64,000 nucleotides of DNA from Pseudomonas sp. GM48 (GCF_000282335.1 NZ_AKJM01000116.1:1-64000); one strand, 5' to 3'. Shown: positions 33,637 to 43,139, counted from the stretch's first letter. A program made the numbers and translations. The notes: generated by a model not told the origin, from the sequence alone.

Positions 33637-34341
33637 ATGACCGGTGCAAATAAAAACAATACTATGGCGGCCGTCCTCTTTCTTGCCTTTTTCTGCTCAA
33701 AAGCCCACGCAGAATTCCGTGAGCCAATGAACGCTGTGAAGCTAGGTTTTGCTGAGATTCACTTTCACACCAGTACAAGTGACTTAGAGGGCCCTCCTGG
33801 CACCACACCACCAGGAATCACAGCGAACATTAACAATACCCAAACGCTAGCAGTAATATATGAGCGTCAAATTTCTGGGCCTTGGTCTCTCGTTTTACAA
33901 GGTGGAGCTCCTCCAACCTTGAAAGTTGATGCTACCGGTACGGCAAAGGCGCTAGGTAAAATTGCTACTGCTAAAGCTTGGTTTCCAGCTGTGATTCTTA
34001 AATACACTTTTCACGATGTTTGGGGGTTTCGCCCTTACATCGGAGCTGGAGTGAATTACACGTTCTATACCGATAAGCATATGACTGACGCCTACACAAA
34101 TGGGTTCCGGGGCACATCCAGCTCAGTCAAGCTAGATAACACCTGGGGTGGTGTGATGAAATTTGGTGCGGAGTTTCCGCTTGACGACGATTGGGTGATC
34201 GACGTTGGATACTCTCACTATTGGATAAAAACGAATGCCACTATTGCCACTGAAACACCAGGCATAGGGCGGATTGAAAGAACTATTCAAGCCGAGGCTA
34301 ATCCAGACGCATTTGGTTTGTTAATCGGATACAAGTTCTAA
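33637..34341 (+). CDS. ompW: OmpW-family outer-membrane protein
   Basis: 234 residues. The ATG has GGGAGA six bases upstream. Signal peptide of about 25 residues, cleaved after SKAHA. An eight-strand barrel is suggested, with the conserved FHDVWGFRPYIGAGVNYTFY and the C-terminal aromatic strand FGLLIGYKF. OmpW proteins admit small hydrophobic molecules sideways through the barrel wall, which would suit the nearby hydrolase and SDR. The assignment to that pathway is inference. Confidence 0.87.
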   Translation: MTGANKNNTMAAVLFLAFFCSKAHAEFREPMNAVKLGFAEIHFHTSTSDLEGPPGTTPPGITANINNTQTLAVIYERQISGPWSLVLQGGAPPTLKVDATGTAKALGKIATAKAWFPAVILKYTFHDVWGFRPYIGAGVNYTFYTDKHMTDAYTNGFRGTSSSVKLDNTWGGVMKFGAEFPLDDDWVIDVGYSHYWIKTNATIATETPGIGRIERTIQAEANPDAFGLLIGYKF

Positions 34342-34680
34342 ATATTTCGTCCACCGGTACAAAAAAAATGCTCGGCAAGCTCAAGGCATCCCTCGTCCTT
34401 CACCTTGCTTCGACCGATCAATCGGCGTTGCGTGCCGATTGATCGGTCGAGGTAAAGCCACCTTGGAATGCCTAAACGACTGACCCTAGAGCCTCCAGCG
34501 AGCGAGAGCCAAGACTGAATTTCACCTCTCTAAAATGCACAATTTGCAACCCTACCTACTGAATGGTATCGTTGAAATCAACCCCCTTGGAAACAGATCA
34601 AGGTAGATCCATATATACCCAGCATTATTTATCATCGGAGATGGGACTGCGGGGAGAAATTCTTATTTGCGGGGACGCTG
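34342..34680. other. 339-base gap with a long perfect hairpin
   Basis: No gene is seen. A 17-bp perfect inverted repeat (34410-34426 and 34434-34450) begins TCGACCGATCAATCGGC and has a 7-base loop. There is no T run, so it is a poor intrinsic terminator. It could be a dyad operator or a relic of a small mobile repeat. Confidence 0.6.
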
Positions 34681-35568
34681 GTGAAATATAAAATACTTGA
34701 CGTATCGAACTTCAAAGGCACAAAAAAAGTAGTGCTGCTCACTGCTTTAGCAATGCTCGCATTTTCCGCCAACTCGGTACTTTGCCGACTTGCACTTCGT
34801 CATACAGAAATTGATCCTACTTCCTTTACCCTTATACGCTTGGTGAGTGGAGGCATCATGCTCTGGGTGCTACTAGCGATAAAAGGTGCTCCTTCCCGTC
34901 CCTCTGGAACCTGGCTTGGTGCTTTCACTCTGTTTGCCTATGCGTTTGCTTTTTCATACGCATATCTGAACCTGGAAACTGGGACAGGCGCCCTACTGTT
35001 GTTCGGCGCAGTACAACTCACCATGCTTGGTTACGGGTACTGCAAAGGTGAGAGGATGCAAGGAGTCGCAATTGCAGGGCTACTCCTTGCAATTGGAGGT
35101 CTTGTGGCCTTGTTATTACCCGGAACAAGCGCGCCTGCGCTTGGTAGCGCTGGGATTATGCTGTTGTCAGGCGTTGCATGGGCCGGCTACTCCCTAATTG
35201 GCAAGCAATCGAATGATCCACTCGCATCGACAACAGGGAATTTCTTGCGAGCCGTCCCTATGATGTTTTTGGCGTCGATCCCTTTTGTAAATGACTTTTC
35301 AATCGATTTATTGGGGGCTCTTTGCGCCATTGCGTCTGGGACGATTGCCTCAGGTGTTGGTTATGCGATCTGGTACGCGGCGATACGCTCGCTTTCATCA
35401 TTCCGGGCAGCAACCATCCAATTGAGTGTTCCCGTTTTAGCGTCTCTCGCCGGGGTACTCATCCTGGGTGAGCACCTTACCGTTCGCTTAGCACTCACTT
35501 CGTTGGCAGTGTTAGGAGGAATTGGGTTGGTGCTTAGCGACAAGCGCTTAGCAAATGCCACTAACTGA
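34681..35568 (+). CDS. EamA/DMT-family exporter
   Basis: 295 residues and ten predicted spans in two similar halves. The start is GTG at 34681 with GGGGAC five bases upstream. Motifs include AMLAFSANSVLCRLALRH in the first half and GVAWAGYSLIGKQS, then SVPVLASLAGVLILGEHLT in the second, typical of EamA proteins. The substrate is unknown; relatives export amino acids or metabolites. Confidence 0.87.
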   Translation: MKYKILDVSNFKGTKKVVLLTALAMLAFSANSVLCRLALRHTEIDPTSFTLIRLVSGGIMLWVLLAIKGAPSRPSGTWLGAFTLFAYAFAFSYAYLNLETGTGALLLFGAVQLTMLGYGYCKGERMQGVAIAGLLLAIGGLVALLLPGTSAPALGSAGIMLLSGVAWAGYSLIGKQSNDPLASTTGNFLRAVPMMFLASIPFVNDFSIDLLGALCAIASGTIASGVGYAIWYAAIRSLSSFRAATIQLSVPVLASLAGVLILGEHLTVRLALTSLAVLGGIGLVLSDKRLANATN

Positions 35569-35643
35569 TCTCACGAATCCCAATCGCCACCGACAGGGGA
35601 CATTGGCTTCTAGGCGCACTATCTTTTCTCTTCATACGACCAA

Positions 35644-35668
35644 AAAAGGGCCCTCGCAGGGCCCTTTT
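35644..35668 (-). terminator. Intrinsic terminator of the mvaT-like gene
   Basis: AAAAGGGCCCT (35644-35654), three bases, then AGGGCCCTTTT (35658-35668). It reads into a T run on the minus strand, directly after the mvaT-like stop. It may also serve the EamA gene from the other side. Confidence 0.8.
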
Positions 35669-35683
35669 GTACTCAAACCTAAG

Positions 35684-36049
35684 TCACTTCGTCAGCCAGG
35701 ACTCGACAGTGTCAGAGCCGTATTCAGCTTTCCACTCTTTCAGAGTTTTGTGATTGCCGCCTTTGGTTTCTACGACTTCGCCGGTGTGAGGATTCTTGTA
35801 GACCTTCACTTGGCGGGGCTTACGAGTACCAGCTTTGGATTCGACTGCTGGAGCACGACGACCGGCCTGTGGATCAAGCAAATTGATCACGTTCTGCAAG
35901 CTGTAACCGTACTCAGCGAGCAAGGCGCGGAGCTTTGTTTCAAACTCGATTTCTTTCTTGAGGCCAGCATCGCCTTTCAGCGCCTCGAGAGCTTCGAGTT
36001 GTTCGGCAAGGTGTTTTTCGAGCTGGCGGAACTCGGCGAGCTTGGACAT
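35684..36049 (-). CDS. MvaT/MvaU-family H-NS-like nucleoid protein
   Basis: 121 residues. It has the N-terminal coiled coil (MSKLAEFRQLEKHLAEQLEA), used for oligomerisation. The C-terminal DNA-binding part is VKVYKNPHTGEVVETKGGNH, then KTLKEWKAEYGSDTVESW. The AT-pincer region (KVYKNPHTGEVVETKGGN) is intact. The MSKLAEF start resembles MvaU more than MvaT. The family silences AT-rich, often horizontally acquired genes in Pseudomonas, and its position beside an AT-rich mosaic is notable. Confidence 0.92.
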   Translation of the reverse strand: MSKLAEFRQLEKHLAEQLEALEALKGDAGLKKEIEFETKLRALLAEYGYSLQNVINLLDPQAGRRAPAVESKAGTRKPRQVKVYKNPHTGEVVETKGGNHKTLKEWKAEYGSDTVESWLTK

Positions 36050-36236
36050 GGGAACTCTCTATGTGATTAGTCTCCTAAAGTTACACCAATTCAGCGTTAC
36101 GCATGAAGTGGCGATCAGGCAAGATTTAAAAAATCGCAAAGGAAATTTTACTACAGTGGCGCCACCTCTGAGATTTGTCAGTGGAACGGAACTGTGAACG
36201 AAGGCGTCGTTTGTAATAGATCGCCTGCCTTTTTTG

Positions 36237-36686
36237 TCAGGAACGAAGACGAGTAAGTAATCCCGTCAAGATTTTGGATTCTTGACGTAACGCATGACTA
36301 TGAAGCAGGCAATCAGAATACTTAGATTCCTCTAGCATGAGGTCAGACAGTTCCTCCGGCAGGAACTCCATGATCGACGAGACGTTTGCCAAGACCCGCA
36401 CATGTCCACGAGCCCCTTCGGCGTATTCGCCGAGTTCGCTATCAAGCCGTTCCATCGCTCGCGTCAGTGATCGCGCATGCCTTAGTAATGCCATTCCGGC
36501 CGGTGTAGGTTCAACCCCGCGCTTGCTGCGACTGAGCAAAGGTGTACCGAAGCGCACCTCAATATCGGAAATCCGTTTACTGACCGCAGACGGAGCCATG
36601 AACGCTCGTTCGCTGGCACGCGCGATGGTGCCCTCCTCGTACACCAAGATGAATAAAAGCAAGGACAAATGATCAAGATGCTGCAT
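36237..36686 (-). pseudogene. Truncated LysR-family regulator
   Basis: 149 residues, half the 300 normal for the family. The N-terminal winged HTH is complete (ASERAFMAPSAVSKRISDIE, then LLSRSKRGVEPTPAG) and the effector domain begins (GHVRVLANVSSIMEFLPEEL) but stops after about 25 residues. The last 28 residues have no LysR character. No remnant of the missing half is visible between here and the mvaT-like gene, so a deletion is likelier than a frameshift. A truncated product could still bind DNA. It is divergent from the desuccinylase gene. Confidence 0.75.
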
Positions 36687-36893
36687 TCAACCGTTACCTC
36701 AAGTCGTAGCACCGCGTATAGCGAAGCCGATCGCTTCTACTCTCGCTCAACAATTCGCACAACTGCTGCTATGCGATAGAGGCCGGTGCGGCCCGACGGC
36801 TCAATCCAAGAAAGCCAACCAACACTTGACGCCATCAAGAAAAGAGACATAAAGTCCACGGTAGACATTTTATACACACAAGGTGTGACTGGC

Positions 36894-38033
36894 ATGGCTC
36901 AAACCGTTGAAATGGCCCTCCCTTCGCAAACCCCTGGCGTGGTGCACAAGCTTTGCAAGCACACCTTCAGTGGTGGTTCGAGTCAACGGAGTGCCTACAT
37001 ACAGGCCGGACTGCATGCCGACGAACACCCAGGGCTTCTTGTGATTCAGCATCTTCTCGTTCATCTGCAAACGCTGGAGCAGCAAGGGCGGATCTTCGGT
37101 CGTATTGTGATCAGGCCATACGCTAATCCTGTTGGTATGAGTCAACAGGTTTTTGGCCAACTGACGGGGCGCTTCAATCTCGCCAATGGTGAGAATTTCA
37201 ACCGCAACTTCCCAAATATCGTTGGCAAGCTGGAGACCGTGCTAACAAAGACGCGACCAGCCTATAACGACACTTGCGCAATGAAGGCATTGATGCTGTC
37301 TGTGCTTGGCGATTCGATACCTACGGAAACTGTCGCCGCGAACAAGTACCTGTTATTGCACGAGGCGCTGCAGCACGATCTGTTCATCGACCTTCACTGT
37401 GATACCTCAAGTATTTTGCACATTTACGCCAACCGCAATCAGCAGAAACGAGCAACACGTCTCGCCACAAGCATGGGCGTCACTGCGGTTTTTCTCGAAG
37501 AGGAAGCTGGTGGATTCCCACTGGACGAGGCATATGCCAAAGCCTGGAAGGCGTTGTATGCAAAAGAGTTCGTCGACGCAGAACACCTCGGCTTCTCCGC
37601 CACTGTCGAGCTTCGTGGCCAAGCCGATGTGGAAGACGATATCGCCGAACAGGATGCGATGGGGTTGCTGCGATTTCTCAGTGCAGAAGGCTTGATTCGC
37701 TTGGACGAGGACGCCGAACACCCCATCAGACCAGAGCAGGTGACTGTGTATCCGCTAGAAGGGGTTGCCCATCTAGAAGCAACCGGTACGGGAATTATTG
37801 CCTGGAAAAAAGCGCTCGGCTCGTCCGTACAGCGCGGAGACATTATTGCTGAAATCTTGCCGCTTGATATGCAGCTTGGAACGCCCCGTATCCCGGTACC
37901 GAGCCCAGTAGATGGCATTCTCGTTGCCCGAAATCACATCAGGCTGGCTCGAACTGGTCAACGCATAGGCATGGCGGCGGGAACCGAGCCGCTTCCCGGA
38001 CGTATTACGGGTCAATTGATGCACGCTTTCTAA
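36894..38033 (+). CDS. Succinylglutamate desuccinylase/aspartoacylase-family zinc amidohydrolase
   Basis: 379 residues from the ATG at 36894; the frame is open from 36786. The zinc site is AGLHADEHPG (His and Glu) with a second His in FIDLHCD, as in the M14-like AstE/Aspa family. FNLANGENFNRNFPN matches the substrate-binding Asn-Arg region. The C-terminal part has TGTGIIAWKKALGSSVQRGD, a beta-domain. It would deacylate an N-acyl amino acid. It starts a row of genes for cationic amino acids. Confidence 0.83.
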   Translation: MAQTVEMALPSQTPGVVHKLCKHTFSGGSSQRSAYIQAGLHADEHPGLLVIQHLLVHLQTLEQQGRIFGRIVIRPYANPVGMSQQVFGQLTGRFNLANGENFNRNFPNIVGKLETVLTKTRPAYNDTCAMKALMLSVLGDSIPTETVAANKYLLLHEALQHDLFIDLHCDTSSILHIYANRNQQKRATRLATSMGVTAVFLEEEAGGFPLDEAYAKAWKALYAKEFVDAEHLGFSATVELRGQADVEDDIAEQDAMGLLRFLSAEGLIRLDEDAEHPIRPEQVTVYPLEGVAHLEATGTGIIAWKKALGSSVQRGDIIAEILPLDMQLGTPRIPVPSPVDGILVARNHIRLARTGQRIGMAAGTEPLPGRITGQLMHAF

Positions 38034-38154
38034 CAACCAGAGTAGGTACGAAAACCTATCCATAAGCTACGAAAACTTAATTTTTAAACTGCCTTGGCGA
38101 GCTGCATTTTGCGGCTTCACCAACAAAACCGACAATCAATCTGAGGCACGTAAA

Positions 38155-38931
38155 ATGAAAATCCACGCAGTGTTCTGCGGTCTTATGTTTGCGCTTTCAA
38201 TGTCAATGACGCACGCGGCAGATCAACCGCTTAAAATAGGCATAGAAGCGGCCTACCCGCCCTTCGCTTCCAAGTCACCCAACGGCGAAATCACCGGTTT
38301 CGATTACGATATCGGTAATGCGCTCTGCGCAGAAATGCAGATCAAGTGCCAATGGGTCGAGCAGGAATACGACGGCCTGATTCCCGCGCTGAAGGTTAAA
38401 AAGGTTGACGCGATTCTGTCGTCGATGTCGATAACAGAAGAGCGCAAGAAATCTGTCGACTTTACCGACAAGTATTACCAGAGCCCTGCTCGGCTGGTGA
38501 TGAAAAGCGGAACACAAATTGGTGAAGACCTCTCCGGTCTCAAAGGCAAGCGCATCGGTGTGCAGCGCTCCAGTATCCATGACCGATTTGCAACCGAAGT
38601 CCTGGCGCCCAAGGGTGCGGAGATAGTGCGCTATACCTCGCAAAATGAGATCTACCTGGATATGAATTCCGGTCGGCTCGATGGAACTGTCGCTGATCAG
38701 ATCATTCTCAGCGAGTCGTTTCTAAAATTGCCTACCGGACAAGGATTCGCCTTCGCTGGCCCGCAATTGACTGATCCAAAATACTTCGGTGACGGCATCG
38801 GCATAGCCTTACGCAAAGGCGATACACCCCATGTACAAAGTTTCAATGACGCCATCAAGGCATTGAGGGCCAAGGGTATTTACCAAGCCATCAACGCGAA
38901 ATATTTCGAATTCGATGTGTATGGCAAATAA
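38155..38931 (+). CDS. Periplasmic amino-acid-binding protein (HisJ/ArgT/AotJ type)
   Basis: 258 residues. The signal peptide ends MTHA-ADQ. IGIEAAYPPFASKSPNGEIT, then GFDYDIGNALCAEM is the N-terminal signature of lysine/arginine/ornithine and histidine binding proteins, and the cystine pair of the family seems present at ALCAEMQIKCQW. SMSITEERKKSVDFTDKYY and the Asp of GRLDGTVADQI bind the amino group. No ABC permease or ATPase gene is next to it, so it must use a distant transporter. Confidence 0.88.
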   Translation: MKIHAVFCGLMFALSMSMTHAADQPLKIGIEAAYPPFASKSPNGEITGFDYDIGNALCAEMQIKCQWVEQEYDGLIPALKVKKVDAILSSMSITEERKKSVDFTDKYYQSPARLVMKSGTQIGEDLSGLKGKRIGVQRSSIHDRFATEVLAPKGAEIVRYTSQNEIYLDMNSGRLDGTVADQIILSESFLKLPTGQGFAFAGPQLTDPKYFGDGIGIALRKGDTPHVQSFNDAIKALRAKGIYQAINAKYFEFDVYGK

Positions 38932-39198
38932 CCGGGTGATATCAGTTCTCACGGGATAGTTTGCTACTCAAGATTTCCTCAGTTATTTCGCCGATCCGCT
39001 CACTAGGCTCCGGGAAGTTATCGCCGGTGCCCCCCTGTGTCTGGCGGGTGGATTTGCATCGGTTTTAGGCAAAAAAAGGGTTCTATCTTCGCCTTGAACA
39101 AGGGGCGTGTCAGGGTGCCAATTCCGGTGCCTGTTGAACCCTAGATCATTTTTTGCCTGCGTGATTTCTCCTTTAACAGCTGCCTGAGAGCGTCATAC

Positions 39199-40161
39199 AT
39201 GCCCATACATAATCAAGCCCCCTTTGTCGTAAAAGAGTCAGATGTCAAGGCGTTGCTAGCGCAGATCGACGTCTTGTCTGCGATGCGCAGGCTGTTCGAA
39301 TCGCTAGGTGCCGGCAACGCCGTACAGCCTCCACAACAACTGGTGGAATTCCCCAACGGGCAGGGAGACTTCATCAACTACCTGGGGGTTATGAACGCAG
39401 AAAAGGTTTATGGGATTAAAACATCCCCTTACATCAAGACCGAAGGCAAACCGCTGGTAACCGCATGGTCAATCCTGATGTCCATGGAAACCGGTACTCC
39501 ACTGTTACTTGCCGACGCGGGTCTGCTGACCACCCTGCGTACTGCTGCGACCACTGCGCTGGCAGTTGATCGCCTAGCCCCCGAAGACAGCAAACGTCTT
39601 ACCGTAATCGGCACCGGCCCGATTGCCCTGGCACATATCGAGTTCGTAAAGGGATTGCGAAACTGGGAAAAAATCTCTATCCACTCCCTGGAAATCTCAT
39701 CGCTAGGTGAAGAAAAGCGCGAGGCCATTTTGGCAATCGACTCACGCATCGCGCTATGCGAACTGCAATCGAAAGCTGTCTCCAATGCGGACGTCGTGAT
39801 GCTTTGTACTTCCTCACCAAAACCTGTCCTGCATACCGAAATTCTCGGACAGCCAACTCTCATCACTTCGATCAGCACCAATGCTTATCGCGCGCATGAA
39901 ATCTCTCCGGAGGAATTATCAAAAATGGACGTGTACTGCGATTACAGACACACGACCCCATTTGCGGCCGGAGAAATGGTAATCGCGGCCGAACGTAAAT
40001 TATGGTCGACCGAAAGCTTGGTAGGTGACCTGGCTGAGCTATCCAATTCAACAGCACCGCTACCCAAATACGACCGTCATGTGTTTTTCCGTTCCATCGG
40101 TCTGGGCCTGGAGGATGTTGCTATTACCCTCGAAATCTATAAGGCGCTCACTCAGCGCTGA
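39199..40161 (+). CDS. Ornithine cyclodeaminase/mu-crystallin-family enzyme
   Basis: 320 residues. NAD-binding stretch LTVIGTGPIALAHIEFVKG, preceded by LLLADAGLLTTLRTAATTAL, the family signature that binds the amino acid. The same family includes ornithine cyclodeaminase, alanine dehydrogenase and L-arginine dehydrogenase (DauB of P. aeruginosa). The aminotransferase 41 bases downstream and the DauR-like regulator beyond it make a role in basic or D/L amino-acid interconversion most likely. Confidence 0.87.
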   Translation: MPIHNQAPFVVKESDVKALLAQIDVLSAMRRLFESLGAGNAVQPPQQLVEFPNGQGDFINYLGVMNAEKVYGIKTSPYIKTEGKPLVTAWSILMSMETGTPLLLADAGLLTTLRTAATTALAVDRLAPEDSKRLTVIGTGPIALAHIEFVKGLRNWEKISIHSLEISSLGEEKREAILAIDSRIALCELQSKAVSNADVVMLCTSSPKPVLHTEILGQPTLITSISTNAYRAHEISPEELSKMDVYCDYRHTTPFAAGEMVIAAERKLWSTESLVGDLAELSNSTAPLPKYDRHVFFRSIGLGLEDVAITLEIYKALTQR

Positions 40162-40202
40162 ACACCGTTTGCTGACAAACAATCAAAACGAAAGGTATCT
40201 AC

Positions 40203-41321
40203 ATGAAGATCAAAGAATTCGGCGTTGAAATCTGGATGAACGCCTATGAAAACGACTGCAAATACAACCTGGCCGAAACCTGTGTCGAGTCTCTGACCAT
40301 CGAACAGCTACTGGAAATGGCCGGTAAAAAAGACAGCATCCTCGATGAGCTACTGCCGTTGAAAATGACGTATGGCGCCATCGAAGGTACTGATCGCCTC
40401 CGTAATAACGTGGCCGCTTTGTACTCGAAGCAGAGTAAGCACAACGTGATCATCACCCATGGTGCGATAGGTGCTAACGCCTTGGTGTATGAAACCCTTG
40501 TTGAGCCTGGTGACCACGTTATTTCCGTGGCTCCGACTTACCAGCAGCACTACTCGATTCCAGAGAGTTACGGTGCCGACGTTTCGATTCTTAAACTGCG
40601 TGAAGAGAACGCCTTCCTGCCTGACCTGGAAGAGCTCAACGCGCTGGTCAGGTCGAACACCAAAGTGATTGCAATCAACAACCCGAACAACCCGACCGGG
40701 TCTCTGATGGATCAAGCCATGCTTGAGCAGATTGTGTCGATTGCTCGTGCTGCCGGAGCCTACCTTCTCAGTGACGAGGTCTACCGGGGCATCGACCAGG
40801 ATGGCGACGGCTTCACCGTCTCGGTGGCAGATCTGTACGAAAAAGGTATCAGCACCGCCAGTATGTCCAAGGCGTTCTCATTGGCTGGTCTGCGACTGGG
40901 CTGGATCGTCGCGCCAACTGAACTGATTCATCGGGTTGCCATTCACCGCGACTACAACACCATCAGCGTCGGCATGCTGGATGATCATTTCGCCTGTATC
41001 GCGTTGGAAAACAAGGACAAGATACTGGCCCGTAACAAATCCATTACTCGCACCAACCTCGAGTACTTAGATCAGTGGATCGCGAAAGAACCCAAGGTCT
41101 CGTTCGTCAAACCGAAATCCGGCACCACAGCCCTTCTAAAGATCGATGTCGACCTGTCCTCCCGTGACTTGTGCGTCAAGCTGCTGGAAAGCAAAGGTGT
41201 CATGTTCACGCCAGGTAGTGCCTTGGACATCGAAGGTTATGTGCGCATTGGTTATGCCAACAACCTTTCAGTCCTGAAGGAAGGCCTGGAAAAGGTTTCG
41301 GAATTTCTCACAGAGCTTTGA
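40203..41321 (+). CDS. Class I/II PLP aminotransferase
   Basis: 372 residues. Fold-type I aminotransferase: NNPNNPTGSLMD, the Asp of YLLSDEVYRGID, and the Schiff-base Lys in STASMSKAFSLAGLRLGW. The C-terminal Arg for the substrate carboxylate is in GYVRIGYANN. The sequence resembles the capreomycidine-synthase-like subgroup, whose relatives act on arginine derivatives. Exact substrate unknown. It follows the cyclodeaminase-like gene by 41 bases. Confidence 0.87.
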   Translation: MKIKEFGVEIWMNAYENDCKYNLAETCVESLTIEQLLEMAGKKDSILDELLPLKMTYGAIEGTDRLRNNVAALYSKQSKHNVIITHGAIGANALVYETLVEPGDHVISVAPTYQQHYSIPESYGADVSILKLREENAFLPDLEELNALVRSNTKVIAINNPNNPTGSLMDQAMLEQIVSIARAAGAYLLSDEVYRGIDQDGDGFTVSVADLYEKGISTASMSKAFSLAGLRLGWIVAPTELIHRVAIHRDYNTISVGMLDDHFACIALENKDKILARNKSITRTNLEYLDQWIAKEPKVSFVKPKSGTTALLKIDVDLSSRDLCVKLLESKGVMFTPGSALDIEGYVRIGYANNLSVLKEGLEKVSEFLTEL

Positions 41322-41370
41322 TCTTCTCCTTCATGCCTTCGCCAAGTAACGTGGCGTGGCCTGATGAATG

Positions 41371-41405
41371 ATGCCGACGGCGATGGCGATGCCGTCGGCA
41401 TTTTC
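41371..41405 (+). terminator. Intrinsic terminator after the aminotransferase gene
   Basis: ATGCCGACGGC (41371-41381), nine bases, GCCGTCGGCAT (41391-41401), then TTTTC. It separates the catabolic genes from the regulator. Confidence 0.75.
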
Positions 41406-41530
41406 AACATTCGCATGACGCTGGAGCCCCTAGGTGGTCGTCACTATCTCTACAAAACCACGGCTCGTAGTGAAACATCGTAGCTGATACATTTACTCCC
41501 CTAACGGATTCTCTTGCGACCTGCCCCAGC

Positions 41531-42145
41531 ATGAAAAAACTCAACAATTACAAGGCCATCGCCGACGGTATCGCGTTGCTGTATTTCCCTCATGCGGAAG
41601 TCATCATTCACGACATAGAAACGCAAACCATCGTCCACATTGCCAACAATATTTCTAAACGGAAACTGGGGGATGATTCAGCCCTCGATCAGTTACCGGG
41701 AGATTTCGAGGTCGTCAGTAACCTTGGCCCTTACGAGAAACTTAACTGGAACGGACAGAAAATCCGCTCCATTACCAGCGTCCTGAGAAACGACGACGAC
41801 GAGCCCGAGGCGCTTTTGTGCATCAACATGAATTTCACCGTGCTGGAGATGGCACGTGAAGCGCTGAACAATTTCTTCGAGCCCTCCCGGCTTCTTCCAC
41901 AGCCCGACGCGTTGTTTCGGGATGACTGGCAAGAACGCATCAATACATTCCTGCACGCTTGGCTCAAGGAACACAATCTGTCACTCCCTGGACTAACGCG
42001 AGACGACAAGCGATTGCTGGTTGAAGCTTTTTACGCCGAAGGCGCCTTTGAAGGCCGAAGTTCATCAGACTACATTGCCAACGTCCTATCTATGGGAAGG
42101 GCTACCGTATACAAATACGTCAAGCGCTTACGTGAAGCTGTATGA
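41531..42145 (+). CDS. YheO/DauR-like PAS-HTH transcriptional regulator
   Basis: 204 residues. The N-terminal YheO-like PAS domain (about 1-120) starts YKAIADGIALLYFPHAEVII and the C-terminal HTH_22 region holds GAFEGRSSSDYIANVLSMGR then ATVYKYVKRLREA. DauR of P. aeruginosa is of this type and controls D-arginine use with the cyclodeaminase-family enzyme DauB. The same pairing occurs here, but without a D-amino-acid dehydrogenase, an aminotransferase being in its place. Confidence 0.85.
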   Translation: MKKLNNYKAIADGIALLYFPHAEVIIHDIETQTIVHIANNISKRKLGDDSALDQLPGDFEVVSNLGPYEKLNWNGQKIRSITSVLRNDDDEPEALLCINMNFTVLEMAREALNNFFEPSRLLPQPDALFRDDWQERINTFLHAWLKEHNLSLPGLTRDDKRLLVEAFYAEGAFEGRSSSDYIANVLSMGRATVYKYVKRLREAV

Positions 42146-42536
42146 CGTGAAAAAACCGGACTCGACAGTGTATGAGCCGCATTACGCCAGACTTCGTTTT
42201 TTGGAATACAGCGCTCCGGCAAGCGACCAGAGACTGAATGACGTCGTCAAGGATGAAGAGCTCTGACAAGCCCAGCACTTCAAACCGAGCGTCCGCCCCA
42301 TGCTGAACCAAAACAATGAGTTCTGCATCCCGTAGGTGATATTGCAGGTTGTCGTCGCTTTCGTCAGTTACGAGCACCGCATACGTCCTGTACGCGTCGT
42401 GTCGTAAATGCTGCTAAAGCCCAAACGATCCCGAGCAATAGTCGGCATCAAGGACAAAGGCTCAAGAAGCCAAGGCCGCGCTTGGTGAGCGAGGCCTGGT
42501 ATATTGGGATGGCGGAAGGTATGCCCTTAACAAGTA
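42146..42536. other. 391-base gap with no recognised gene
   Basis: An open frame of about 100 codons lies on the minus strand (about 42120-42416). It overlaps the end of the DauR-like gene and has no good start or ribosome-binding site. It may be a decayed gene. Nothing else is seen. Confidence 0.5.
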
Positions 42537-43139
42537 TTAGGTCGCGCGTACTTCTTTTGCGTACTCCTGATTAATCTGCGCTTTAGGCTTTGTTGCTAAA
42601 AATACCGCAGTCCAAAGCTGTTCCGCTAGCCACTGTGCTTCACTGCGGCTGAGCCTCCAGCGAACCCAACCAAAATACATTGAAACGTATTGGCCATCTA
42701 GTCTGATCGCAAAATCATAGATAGGCTCTTCACCGCGCTTAAATTCGACCGCCGGCTCGGGATCGAGCAGAGCTCCTTTAATTAGGAAATTTCTACCAGT
42801 CATCACAACTTGAAGCAGATCAGATGTTTCCTTTGATCCAAACAAGTCATGACGCTCAATTAAAACAGCCCAATTGTCATGATTTGTTTGGATATTAGAC
42901 TTATCCGACTTTGGGTGATCATGATCAAGTGAGTTAATTACTGCTTTGATTAGACCAGACGCTACCTCATAAGCTTGCCGTGTGGTGAAGCATGCTTTGA
43001 AGTCGTGTAGGACTAAATTAATAATTCGAGACGGGGTGAGTTTGACCGTCGCACGAAAATGCTCGTCTGTTTCCGGAAAACTGAAAACCTCAGAGGACTT
43101 GAAGGCAAAGCGGGATTTCAAACGGTTGTTGTCGCTCAT
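42537..43139 (-). CDS. Hypothetical protein, unrecognised family
   Basis: 200 residues from the ATG at 43139, with GAGAG before it. It is mixed alpha/beta, soluble and without signal peptide or membrane span. Visible features are an acidic-basic N-terminus, GRNFLIKGALLDPEPAVEFK in the middle, and an amphipathic C-terminus with RWRLSRSEAQWLAEQLWTAV. I do not recognise it. It is the distal gene of a minus-strand series of small genes. Confidence 0.65.
   Translation of the reverse strand: MSDNNRLKSRFAFKSSEVFSFPETDEHFRATVKLTPSRIINLVLHDFKACFTTRQAYEVASGLIKAVINSLDHDHPKSDKSNIQTNHDNWAVLIERHDLFGSKETSDLLQVVMTGRNFLIKGALLDPEPAVEFKRGEEPIYDFAIRLDGQYVSMYFGWVRWRLSRSEAQWLAEQLWTAVFLATKPKAQINQEYAKEVRAT

Noticed and set aside
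39041..39056. Sigma-54-like site TGGCGGGTGGATTTGC upstream of the cyclodeaminase-like gene
   Set aside because: Spacing is one base too long, and no enhancer-binding gene is near.
42120..42416. Minus-strand frame of about 100 codons
   Set aside because: It has no good start, overlaps the 3' end of the DauR-like gene and matches nothing; noted only as part of the gap.
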